Translations under genes and position numbers: made by a program
Shown: piece by piece, positions 9,523 through 16,933 of the stretch
Layout of the letters: each line of letters starts with the position of its first letter
Position numbering within the stretch: position 1 is the first letter of the stretch
Origin: Microbacterium immunditiarum
GTDB lineage: Bacteria; Actinomycetota; Actinomycetes; Actinomycetales; Microbacteriaceae
NCBI RefSeq assembly: GCF_013409785.1
Contig: NZ_JACCBV010000001.1
Span: 1 to 64,000, forward strand
DNA: 64,000 nt
Direction: 5' to 3'
The notes under the pieces: generated by a model
Database searches by the model: none
Told to the model about the DNA's origin: nothing
The model's input: the letters and a program-made list of their open reading frames with translations, nothing else

Positions 9523-9699
9523 GTGAACTTGCAGACGCGAAAATAGAGGCTGCTGATGCCTTCGGATGCGAGCGCGCCCGCTTCTCCCGCGTGAAACAGC
9601 GGCGCGCGGCCTCCAACAGCACTTACACGTCGTGCGGTCACGCCCCGCGCCCGGACACACAATGTCGTGCACCATCCGCGCCGACATTGATGGGGACAT

Positions 9700-12333
9700 G
9701 TGGACGCAACATACCCGCGTTACGCGGTAGCAGACCCGCTCTTCTACGACGAGCCGAGCCGAGCTCGCGAGGCACCGCATGAGCTGTTCGAACCTTCCGA
9801 TTCCGCCACGTGGGCGACCTGGTCGCCGGCCGACGACGGAACGTGGTCGTTCTGGATGCCGCCCGACGCGACGCTTCCCGAGCAGGGCTGGAAGATTCAC
9901 GTCGGCGCCACCCTGGCCACAGCGGGCGTCGTCCTCGAGCAAGTGTCCCTGTACTGCCACCGCAACGGGCTCCCATTCAAGTTCCTCCGCGACCGCCGAA
10001 TCCTGCAAGTGACGCTGAGCAAAGACGGCGATCGCCATGTCACCGGCAAGTTCATCACCATCTACCCGCTCTCACCCGCCGATCTGCACTCACATCTCAC
10101 CGAACTGGACGCCGCCCTGGCTGGCATGGCTTCGCCGTATGTGCTGACCGACCTCCGCTGGAAGCAGGGTCCCGTCTTCGTCCGCTACGGCGCCTTCACC
10201 CGACAGTTCGTGAATCATGACGGTGCCGACGTGCTCGCGGTACGAGATCTGGACACGGGAGTGCTGGTTCCTGACGTGCGAGCAACCGCGTTCCATGTCC
10301 CACCATGGGTGCGCATTCCAGACTTTCTCCAGATCGAATTGGACGCTCTCGGGACCACGCCCCCGCAAGGCTTCCCCCGGATTCGGGGCGCGCTGCAATT
10401 CTCCAACGCGGGCGGCGTGTATGAGGCGGAGTTGGAAGGTCGACCAGTGATCTTGAAAGAGGCCCGCCCGCACGTCGGGTGGACACCTGACGGCAGAGAC
10501 GCCGCCGAGCGACTGCGTGACGAGGAGGCGCTCCTTCAGTCTCTGCAGGGCCGAGTCCCTGTGCCAGCGGTTCAAGCCACGTTCATGGCGCACGATCACG
10601 CATACCTTGCGATGGAACGCATCGACGCGGTGTCGTTGAGCACCGCGGTCGCAGCCCACAATCCGCTCGTCAGCTCCGAACACTCGCTCGACGTGCGACG
10701 TGCATACCGGGAGTGGGCGTTCACCGTTGCTGCTTCGTTGCGGCAGGCGGTAGCCGCGCTGCACGACACCGGGCGGGTGCACGGCGACCTTCATCCCGGG
10801 AACATCCTTGTGCGAGGTGACGGCACCGTCATTCTGATCGATCTAGAGATGTCCCGCCCGGTCGACGACGGTGGGTCTGCGGTGATCGGCGCTCCAGGGT
10901 TCGTCGCGACAGATGGACGGGACGCGCTCGGTCAAGACCTGTATGCCCTCGCCTGCACCGAGCTGTTCATGTTCGTGCCGCTGATCCCGCTGTTGAACCT
11001 CAGTGCGCGCAAGGTGGGCGAGCTCGTCTGCGAAGCAGCAGATCGGTTCGACCTCGGACAGCGTTGGGTCGACGACCATGTCGCAGTCCTGCGTCGGCGG
11101 GACACCTCGGCTGCGGTGACAGTCACCGCCCCAGCCACGCCAAGCAGAATCGCGCGAACGCTACTCGCGGATGCCACACCTGAGCGAGGTGACCGGCTGT
11201 GGCCGGGCGACCCGGCACAATTCAGGGAGCCGTCCACCAGCCTCGCGCATGGCGCCCTGGGGGTGCTCACCGCGCTGAGCCACGCGAGGGTCCGCCTTGC
11301 ACCGCAACACCTTGCATGGCTCGAAGACGCTGCGTCTCGCCCCGGCTACCCCACACGTCTCGGCCTGCTCGACGGCTTGGCAGGCGCGGTCTGGGCGTAC
11401 CGCCGCATGGGACTCCACGACGCAGCCGACCGCCATCTCGTCCGGCTGTCGGACGCCAACCACGACCGACTAGGCTTCGACCTGTACGGCGGACAGCCCG
11501 GGGTGGGTCTGACGCTTCTCGCAGAGGGCGGCAGGCATGCGGGGCTGCGAGATGTCGCACTCGGCATCGCGGCCCGTATCCGTGAGCGCTGGCGAGTCTC
11601 GGAGCCGCAGTCAACAGTCGCTACCGGCAGAGGCGGACTCCTGCACGGAGCGACGGGTAGCGCCCTGTTTGCGATGCGGCTGTACGAGGCCACCGGCGAC
11701 GCCGAGCACCTCCGCATCGCAACCGAGGCAATCGACTTCGACCTTTGCTCACTGAAGGAGTCGGCAGACGGTGCGCTCCATGTCGACGAGGGATGGCGTC
11801 TGCTCCCTTACCTCGGCAACGGGTCCGCAGGAATGGGTATCGTCCTCACGCAGCTGCTCACTCATCTGCCGGGCCACAGCCGCTATCTCGAAGCCCTCGA
11901 TGGCATCACGCGCGCGGCAATCGCGCCCTTCACCATCCAAAGCGGGCTCTTCCAGGGGCGCGCCGGCCTAATCCAATCTCTCCTTGCGCTCGAGCAGGCC
12001 GGGTTGGCCACGCCTGCAACTTCTGCCGCTCTGCATCATCACATCTCCGCGTTACAGCTGCACGCAGTGTATGTACAAGACGAGATTCGCTTCGCCGGCA
12101 ACGGGCTGTTGCGCGCATCCTGCGACCTGGCAACCGGGGCCGCCGGAGTGCTCACCACGTTGATCGACTACGACGCCCACGTGAGTGGACTGCCACACCA
12201 ACCGGTCTGTGTCCCCTACCTGACACCGTTCGATGGGGTCGAGGATCACTCGCCGCAACCCGCGGCCCGACCCAGTGAGGGAGGTGAGAATCTTGGGCTA
12301 CCTCCTGTCCCTGCAGTCGCTCGACCGTGCTGA
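9700..12333 (+). CDS. lanKC: Class III lanthipeptide synthetase LanKC
   Basis: Three-domain enzyme of 877 aa, the usual LanKC size. It phosphorylates, dehydrates and cyclises Ser, Thr and Cys in a precursor peptide. The N-terminal lyase-like region opens with the class III pattern YAVADPLFYDEPSR. A Ser/Thr-kinase domain follows, with the Lys in VILKEARPH (about 253), catalytic loop VHGDLHPGNILV (about 360) and metal motif IDLEMS (about 379). The C-terminal LanC-like barrel (about 500-850) has GLLHGATGSALF but no obvious zinc-ligand set, as is normal for class III. GTG 9700 follows GGGGA. The 3' end overlaps the start of the precursor gene by 41 bases. No transporter or protease gene is adjacent. 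Confidence 0.95.
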   Translation: MDATYPRYAVADPLFYDEPSRAREAPHELFEPSDSATWATWSPADDGTWSFWMPPDATLPEQGWKIHVGATLATAGVVLEQVSLYCHRNGLPFKFLRDRRILQVTLSKDGDRHVTGKFITIYPLSPADLHSHLTELDAALAGMASPYVLTDLRWKQGPVFVRYGAFTRQFVNHDGADVLAVRDLDTGVLVPDVRATAFHVPPWVRIPDFLQIELDALGTTPPQGFPRIRGALQFSNAGGVYEAELEGRPVILKEARPHVGWTPDGRDAAERLRDEEALLQSLQGRVPVPAVQATFMAHDHAYLAMERIDAVSLSTAVAAHNPLVSSEHSLDVRRAYREWAFTVAASLRQAVAALHDTGRVHGDLHPGNILVRGDGTVILIDLEMSRPVDDGGSAVIGAPGFVATDGRDALGQDLYALACTELFMFVPLIPLLNLSARKVGELVCEAADRFDLGQRWVDDHVAVLRRRDTSAAVTVTAPATPSRIARTLLADATPERGDRLWPGDPAQFREPSTSLAHGALGVLTALSHARVRLAPQHLAWLEDAASRPGYPTRLGLLDGLAGAVWAYRRMGLHDAADRHLVRLSDANHDRLGFDLYGGQPGVGLTLLAEGGRHAGLRDVALGIAARIRERWRVSEPQSTVATGRGGLLHGATGSALFAMRLYEATGDAEHLRIATEAIDFDLCSLKESADGALHVDEGWRLLPYLGNGSAGMGIVLTQLLTHLPGHSRYLEALDGITRAAIAPFTIQSGLFQGRAGLIQSLLALEQAGLATPATSAALHHHISALQLHAVYVQDEIRFAGNGLLRASCDLATGAAGVLTTLIDYDAHVSGLPHQPVCVPYLTPFDGVEDHSPQPAARPSEGGENLGLPPVPAVARPC

Positions 12334-12409
12334 CTACAACAAGTCGGACCTGCTGTTTGCCAGCACGCTGAGCGCCGCCTGCATCAGCACCATCTCCGCC
12401 GCCTGCTGA
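12293..12409 (+). CDS. lanA: Class III lanthipeptide precursor peptide LanA, 38 aa
   Basis: A TTG at 12293 preceded by AGGGAGGTGA encodes a 38-residue peptide. Its leader, MGYLLSLQSLD, matches the class III leader signature (hydrophobic-Leu-x-Leu-Gln, then Asp) recognised by LanKC. The C-terminus holds two tandem ring motifs, STLSAAC (24-30) and STISAAC (32-38), each of SxxSxxC form, which in this class become labionin or lanthionine plus dehydroamino acids. In-frame GTGs at 12284 and 12275 are possible but sit inside the ribosome site. The gene starts within the synthetase gene and ends just before a hairpin. It is short enough to be missed by gene callers. The family call rests on leader, core and context, all seen directly. 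Confidence 0.88.
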   Translation: MGYLLSLQSLDRADYNKSDLLFASTLSAACISTISAAC

Positions 12410-12414
12410 CGCCG

Positions 12415-12453
12415 TGCATGGGGCGAGGTTTGAGGTGCACTTCGCCCCATGCA
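12415..12453 (+). terminator. Hairpin after lanA (12-bp perfect stem)
   Basis: TGCATGGGGCGA (12415-12426) and its exact complement (12442-12453) enclose a 15-base loop, beginning 5 bases after the lanA stop. There is no U-tract, so it may be a weak terminator, a processing site or an mRNA-stabilising stem that lets lanA transcript accumulate relative to the downstream gene. Confidence 0.55.
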
Positions 12454-12498
12454 GAACCCACCCAATCGCACCGGATGTACGAATCGAAAGGGAGTCAG

Positions 12499-12780
12499 AT
12501 GGCAATCGAAATCACCCACGTCCGCTTCGGCGGCACCATCAAGACTGAGGACGAAATCGTCCGCTACCGATGGAAGAACACCGGCACGGGCACCACCGGC
12601 GAGAGCGATAAGCCGACGCTGGTCGCTTGGGTAGAAAGCAACCCTGGCGCAGCGGTCGTGGGCAGCGGCACGAACCGAGTCCAGGTCGGCGTCGTTGACC
12701 CCGTGCGCGGCCGGAAGTACCTGCGGACCTACGCAGATGGCAAATGGACGAACAACCTCGTCAATTTGCCCACCTTCTGA
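12499..12780 (+). CDS. DUF3892 domain protein, 93 aa
   Basis: ATG 12499 follows AAAGGGAGTCAG, a good ribosome site. The protein is a small beta-rich domain: MAIEITHVRFGG, then EDEIVRYRWKNTGTG, and a C-terminal KYLRTYADGKWTNNLVNLP. The opening ITHVR and the repeated strand pattern fit the DUF3892 family, which has no assigned function. It lies 89 bases after lanA with a hairpin between, on the same strand, so it may be co-transcribed. An accessory or immunity role is conceivable but nothing in the sequence proves it. Confidence 0.8.
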   Translation: MAIEITHVRFGGTIKTEDEIVRYRWKNTGTGTTGESDKPTLVAWVESNPGAAVVGSGTNRVQVGVVDPVRGRKYLRTYADGKWTNNLVNLPTF

Positions 12781-12927
12781 CCGTAGGAGCTCAAAGCATC
12801 ACCCCTGCTGTCATCGGAATCAGGGCGAGCAACAACCAGCAGCGCCGTTGGGCGAATTGTGCGCTGCTCACCCCAACGAGTGTGGGAGTTCCTCGAACCG
12901 GGATCGTGTCAATTTAGTGCGTGACGC

Positions 12928-13278
12928 TCATGGGTGGAGTGTGACGAGGATTTCGGCTGCCTCTCGTTGGGGTGGTGTCGGCGCGGTGAGCTCGTGGCAG
13001 TCGATGCTGATCGTGATGTCCCGGAGCGACCGCACCGCGCGGACGATGCGGCGGACGGTGAAGCCGGTCGACTTGTAGAGGTGTCGGCTGATCGCGAGGG
13101 CGGTGAACACGATGGTGGGGTGCGCGTGGATCGAGTCCGCGGTCGACGCGAATATCGGTCTCGCGCGCAGGTCGGTCTTGGCCATCCGGAACGTCGCCTC
13201 GACCTGGAACAGGTCGTGATACGCCGTCACGACTTCCGCTGCACTGGCGGTGGCGATGCTGAGGTTGGTGACGTACCC
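12928..13278 (-). pseudogene. C-terminal fragment of an IS1634/IS1549-type transposase
   Basis: The segment starts abruptly at GYVTNLSIATASAAEV and contains the family core YHDLFQVEATFRMAKTDLRA and TIVFTALAISRHLYKS. Only about 116 C-terminal residues survive; the N-terminal catalytic half is gone. The reading frame is open upstream only because it is fused to a mannose-6-phosphate isomerase fragment. The bases around 12905-12918 (GTGTCAATTTAGTG) look like the terminal repeat of this element type. Confidence 0.8.
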
Positions 13279-13410
13279 GTGGGCGCCCAGCCACAGTTCT
13301 GCCTCGGGTCGCTCGATGGCCTCCTTACCGGACAAGCGCGAGATGCCGCCGGGGATACCCCCGGCGTAATCGCGCGGTTCGTTGCTGATCGGAACGAGCT
13401 GCGTCGTCAT
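13279..13410 (-). pseudogene. manA: N-terminal fragment of mannose-6-phosphate isomerase
   Basis: From ATG 13410, with GAAAGGACGCTC upstream, 44 residues match the start of class I phosphomannose isomerases: LVPISNEPRDYA and RPEAELWLGAH. They then switch in frame to transposase sequence at the point where ManA would continue with Pro-Gly. The GGIPGGIS segment replaces the usual WGSTTAIS, so small changes also occurred. The fragment cannot be active. It belongs to the broken mannan-use locus. Confidence 0.7.
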
Positions 13411-13805
13411 GAGCGTCCTTTCGTTGGATGTGAAGGGACGGATGCCGGAACTCAAGGCCTGGTACCAGACACCTTCGAAGTTCTGGTGCACCGATCCGGC
13501 GCCGTCCGGGCTCTGAAAGTCTTGGAACCCTCACGTCCGCACCACGTCGAAGCCGGTCTCCGCAGCAGCATCGAGCACGGCGTCGACCATCGCCTCGGTC
13601 TTGTAGTCGAGGTAGTAGAGGTTTGTCCCGGCGAACTCGTACTGCATGCCGCCCTGCCACAGCTTGCCCACTGTCGCGGTGATGAAGGGTGTCGTCAAGG
13701 TGCGAGTAAGGCCGGCGCTGCGGTGCCGACCAGCCCCGCAGCGACGACCGCCGCGATGATGGTTGCGCCGAGTCGTCTGCTCGGCCGCCTATTGCTGCGT
13801 GTCAT
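13411..13805 (-). pseudogene. N-terminal fragment of a GH5-type secreted beta-mannanase
   Basis: ATG 13805 follows AGGAGGTCAACG and starts an intact signal peptide (MTRSNRRPSRRLGA, then a hydrophobic Ala/Val/Gly stretch). A frameshift near 13705 leads to GMQYEFAGTNLYYLDYKTEA and TGFDVVRT, typical of GH5 mannan endo-1,4-beta-mannosidases. The next codon is TGA where the family has Trp, followed by GFQDFQSPDGAG and HQNFEGVWYQAL. The rest of the enzyme, including both catalytic Glu residues, is deleted, and the sequence runs into the leader of the manA fragment. Confidence 0.75.
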
Positions 13806-13884
13806 CGTTGACCTCCTGGTTGTGGACCGTGGCGGCAGTCGCCGCCAGCAGATCCTCGGCGCCGGATCCGAGGTGACACCACGA

Positions 13885-14832
13885 TCAGCTGTCGAGTGCG
13901 GCGACGGAGATGTGGCTCTGAAGGGGGTGCCCGTTCGCCAGAAGCGGCAAAAGGGCGGCGCCGTCGAGGCCCGTACCGCGTGCGTCCTCGATGTGTACGT
14001 GCGGTCGCGCCTCGCCAGTCAGCTCCTCGAAGCGGGTCCTGATCTGGTCGGAGCGGAAGACGCCGCCGACAGCGCTGACATATTCATCAGCGTCCGGCTG
14101 GAACGGGTCGGAAACGTTGTCGAGCGCGGCGATCACAGACCTCGACAGCTCACGGGCGGCGCGAAGCGAGATCTGGGCTGCTGCTGCGTCCGTTCCAGCC
14201 AGACCTGTGACGGCCTCGGCGAACGAGGCCACGACTCGCACCCTGTCCGGATCGGACTGCAGGTCGATGTAGGCGTCTTCGATGTTCGGCCAGCGCTCGC
14301 GTACTACGTCGGTGAGCGCAGTCGGCCCTTCCCGGCCGTCGTAGGCGCGCATTGCGGCTTCGAGTGCCTCGCGTCCGATCCAGTATGCGCTTCCGGCGTC
14401 GCCCATGATATGGCCCCACCCGTCAACGCGCGTGACCCGGGTCGCGCCCACCCCGAGGGTGACAACGCCGGTGCCGGCGGCGATCACCGCGCCACGACGG
14501 TCACCGAGCGAACCAAGGAAGGACGTGACGGAGTCATGAGCGAGGAGCACCTGTCGGGTGCCGAGCGCGCCGAGCATCGCGAGAAGGTGTGCGGCGTCGG
14601 CGTCGGGAGCGGTGAGGCCCGAGACGCCCAGCGACACGACGTCCAGTGGCGCGTCGACCTCCTCGTGCAGGGCCTGGGCGATCTGTGCGAGCTGTGGCAG
14701 CAGCGGCTCGTGCGTCCGGACGCCCGGGTAGAGCCGGTCCACACCGTCGCCGTCGCGCTCGACGCGCACCTTCGTTGCGGTCTGTCCGGCGTCGACGGCA
14801 AGCCGAATCCCGGTCGCGGTGGGGGCGCTCAT
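13885..14832 (-). CDS. N-acetylglucosamine-kinase-like sugar kinase (BadF/BadG ATPase family)
   Basis: ASKHA-fold kinase of 315 aa. The ATP phosphate-1 loop is seen in LAVDAGQTATKVRV (residues about 10-23). A second phosphate motif is AVIAAGTGVVTLGVG (about 115-129), preceded by the catalytic-Asp region LLAHDSVTSFLG. WGHIMGDAGSAYWIGREAL is characteristic of the GlcNAc-kinase branch of the BadF family. ATG 14832 overlaps the stop of the upstream broken glycosidase as ATGA, so it was the last gene of that operon. All motifs are intact although its neighbours are wrecked. The substrate is an amino sugar or hexose at best; not proven. Confidence 0.82.
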   Translation of the reverse strand: MSAPTATGIRLAVDAGQTATKVRVERDGDGVDRLYPGVRTHEPLLPQLAQIAQALHEEVDAPLDVVSLGVSGLTAPDADAAHLLAMLGALGTRQVLLAHDSVTSFLGSLGDRRGAVIAAGTGVVTLGVGATRVTRVDGWGHIMGDAGSAYWIGREALEAAMRAYDGREGPTALTDVVRERWPNIEDAYIDLQSDPDRVRVVASFAEAVTGLAGTDAAAAQISLRAARELSRSVIAALDNVSDPFQPDADEYVSAVGGVFRSDQIRTRFEELTGEARPHVHIEDARGTGLDGAALLPLLANGHPLQSHISVAALDS

Positions 14833-15505
14833 CGTGCTTCGCCCTTCCAGGTCGCGTACTGGGTCGTCATGTAGGAGGCGGCGGGCTTTCTTTCGGGGCA
14901 GTAGTCGTCGTTCTCCGCCGCAGCTTCGGGCGGGTAGAGCGCTGCGGGCCAGTCCCACAGCATGAGACCGCGCACCCAGTCGCGGTCGCGGCAGGACCGG
15001 AACATCTCCTCGTAGTGGCGGAACTGCGCATGACCCGAGGGGGCGCCGATGAGATTCCAGTCGTTGGGGACCTGAGAGGCGGGGTCCACCTTGTCGACGA
15101 GCAGGGCGATATCGCGTACGAGAGACTCGGCGGTCACGGTCACGTCCACTCCCCCGTCGACTGCCACGGTCGTCACTGTGGTCCGGGCTGCGCGCAGGGC
15201 GCTGTCGCGGGGCTCGGCGAGGAACCACGCGCCGCGCGCGCCTGGCGCGGCGGCCGTGATCAGCTCGGCCGTGGCGTCGGCGGCGGTCGCGGCATCCGTG
15301 TCGATCTCGATGGTCTGCGTCGAACGCGGGCCGATGTCGATCACAATCCGCTGTTTGCGAGCGCACGACCGTCGAAGCCGCGCCGGGTCACGACGAGCTC
15401 GCCCTTCCACGCGTCGGCGCCCTCGTTGGTGAGGACGGCGGAGAGCCCCGACTCGAGCGGCTGGATCGTCACGGCGCGCGCGGCGAAGTTGTTCTTCAGC
15501 GACCA
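14829..15505 (-). pseudogene. Fused remnants of a GH2 beta-mannosidase C-terminus and a second glycosidase C-terminus
   Basis: Directly after the rhaB stop a frame opens without a start. SLKNNFAARAVTIQPLESG and DAWKGELVVTRRGFDG shift frame near 15360 into IVIDIGPRSTQTIE and ESLVRDIALLVDKVDP, resembling the C-terminal Ig-like domains of GH2 beta-mannosidases. At about 15085 the sequence changes to VPNDWNLIGAPSGHAQFR and RDWVRGLMLWDWPAALYP, then KPAASYM. That looks like the C-terminal end of a GH113-like or similar TIM-barrel glycosidase. Neither part has a start or a catalytic centre. The end overlaps the kinase start. Confidence 0.7.
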
Positions 15506-16933
15506 TTAGCCAGTCCTCTCGGGTGCGTAGCGGGCGACCGGCGCAGAGCGTGCGACGACGGCGCGAAGCTCCCCCAGGTCGGGGGCGACCTCGCCGGCTG
15601 CGCGGGCCTGGACGAGCAGGTTCCCCATCGCGGTCGCCTCGACCGGACCGGCTACAACGGGGAGGCCGGTCCGGTTCGCGGTGGCCTGACACAGCAAGGT
15701 GTTCTGGGCCCCGCCGCCCACGATGTGGATGACGTGGATCTCGACGTCGGCGAGCACAGCGGCCTGCTCGACGGTGGTGGCGAATGCCGCGGCCAGGCTC
15801 TCCACGATGCTCCGGACGATTTCGTCCCTCCCTTGCGGCACAGGCTGTTCGTGCTGACGGCACCAGGCGCGGATGCGACCCGGGATGTCGCCCGGCGGCA
15901 GGAAGACCGAGTCGTCCGCGTCGAAGACGGGCACAGGTCCGCGGACTCGGCCGGCCTGCTCGAGCAGTTCGCTGAGCAGGCTGGAGCGCTGCGCATCGGT
16001 CGCGCCCGGCTCCCAGTGCCGCAACGACTCCGACAGCAGCCAGAGACCCATCACGTTGTGCAGGAATCGCGTGCGACCGTCGACGCCGCCCTCGTTCGTG
16101 AAGTTCGCGAGCCGTGCGTCCTCTGTGAGGACGGGCCGGTCGAGCTCGAGTCCCACCAGGCCCCACGTACCGCAGGAGATGTAAGCGAACTGGCCGCCCG
16201 GATTGGGGATCGCGACCACAGCCGAGGCCGTGTCGTGCGAGCCGACGGCGACTACCTCGAGTGCCCGCCCTACGGACAGCGCCGCGGCGGGATCGAGGGC
16301 GCCCAGGGTCGTTCCCGGGTCGACGAGCGGCGGCAGAATGCGACTGGGGATGCCGAGCTCCTCCGCAAGGCGCACGTCCCACTCGCGGGTCCCCGGGTCG
16401 AGCAGCCCTGTGGTGGAGGCGTTGGTGCGCTCGGCGACCTCTGCACCGGTGAGCCAGTAGGTCAGCAGGTCGGGGATGAGCAGCATCCGGTCGGCCATGC
16501 CGAGCAGATCGCCCTCGGCGGCGAGCTGGAAGAGCGTGTTGAACGGGAGGTGCTGGAGCCCGTTCCGCTGATACAGGTCAGCGGGACCGACGATGTCATG
16601 CACGGCGGCCACGCCCGCTTCGTTCCGAGCGTCGCGGTAGTGGAACGGCATCCCGAGCAGTCGGCCCCCTCGCATCAGGCCGTAGTCGACGGCCCATGAG
16701 TCGATGCCCACGCTCGCGATCTCACCGGGCGCATCCCGCTCAGCGGCCGCGAGACCGAGCAGCAGCTGCCGGTAGAGTTCCAGCACGTTCCAGTGCAGTC
16801 CGTCACGGGTGCGCACCGGGTCATTGCCGAAGCGCGCGAGATGCGTGGTCCGCAACAGCCCGTCGGCGACCCGGCCCACGATGACCCGGCCGCTCGTGGC
16901 GCCCAGATCGACAGCGGCGAATGCCCGGCTCAT
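15506..16933 (-). CDS. rhaB: Rhamnulokinase
   Basis: FGGY-family kinase of 475 aa that phosphorylates L-rhamnulose to L-rhamnulose-1-phosphate. The N-terminal phosphate loop is AVDLGATSGRVIVG (residues 6-19). The catalytic-base region is SVGIDSWAVDYG (about 82-93), and the ATP motif is ISCGTWGLVG (about 262). HIVGGGAQNTLLCQ (about 405) is the family signature in the C-terminal lobe. ATG 16933 overlaps the stop of rhaD by ATGA, so it is the last gene of the rhaM-rhaI-rhaD-rhaB operon. Mannan-locus debris begins immediately after its TAA. Confidence 0.95.
   Translation of the reverse strand: MSRAFAAVDLGATSGRVIVGRVADGLLRTTHLARFGNDPVRTRDGLHWNVLELYRQLLLGLAAAERDAPGEIASVGIDSWAVDYGLMRGGRLLGMPFHYRDARNEAGVAAVHDIVGPADLYQRNGLQHLPFNTLFQLAAEGDLLGMADRMLLIPDLLTYWLTGAEVAERTNASTTGLLDPGTREWDVRLAEELGIPSRILPPLVDPGTTLGALDPAAALSVGRALEVVAVGSHDTASAVVAIPNPGGQFAYISCGTWGLVGLELDRPVLTEDARLANFTNEGGVDGRTRFLHNVMGLWLLSESLRHWEPGATDAQRSSLLSELLEQAGRVRGPVPVFDADDSVFLPPGDIPGRIRAWCRQHEQPVPQGRDEIVRSIVESLAAAFATTVEQAAVLADVEIHVIHIVGGGAQNTLLCQATANRTGLPVVAGPVEATAMGNLLVQARAAGEVAPDLGELRAVVARSAPVARYAPERTG

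Noticed and set aside
12934..14874. 646-residue plus-strand frame
   Set aside because: Antisense of the transposase/manA/mannanase fragments and of the intact kinase gene, which have clear homology on the minus strand.
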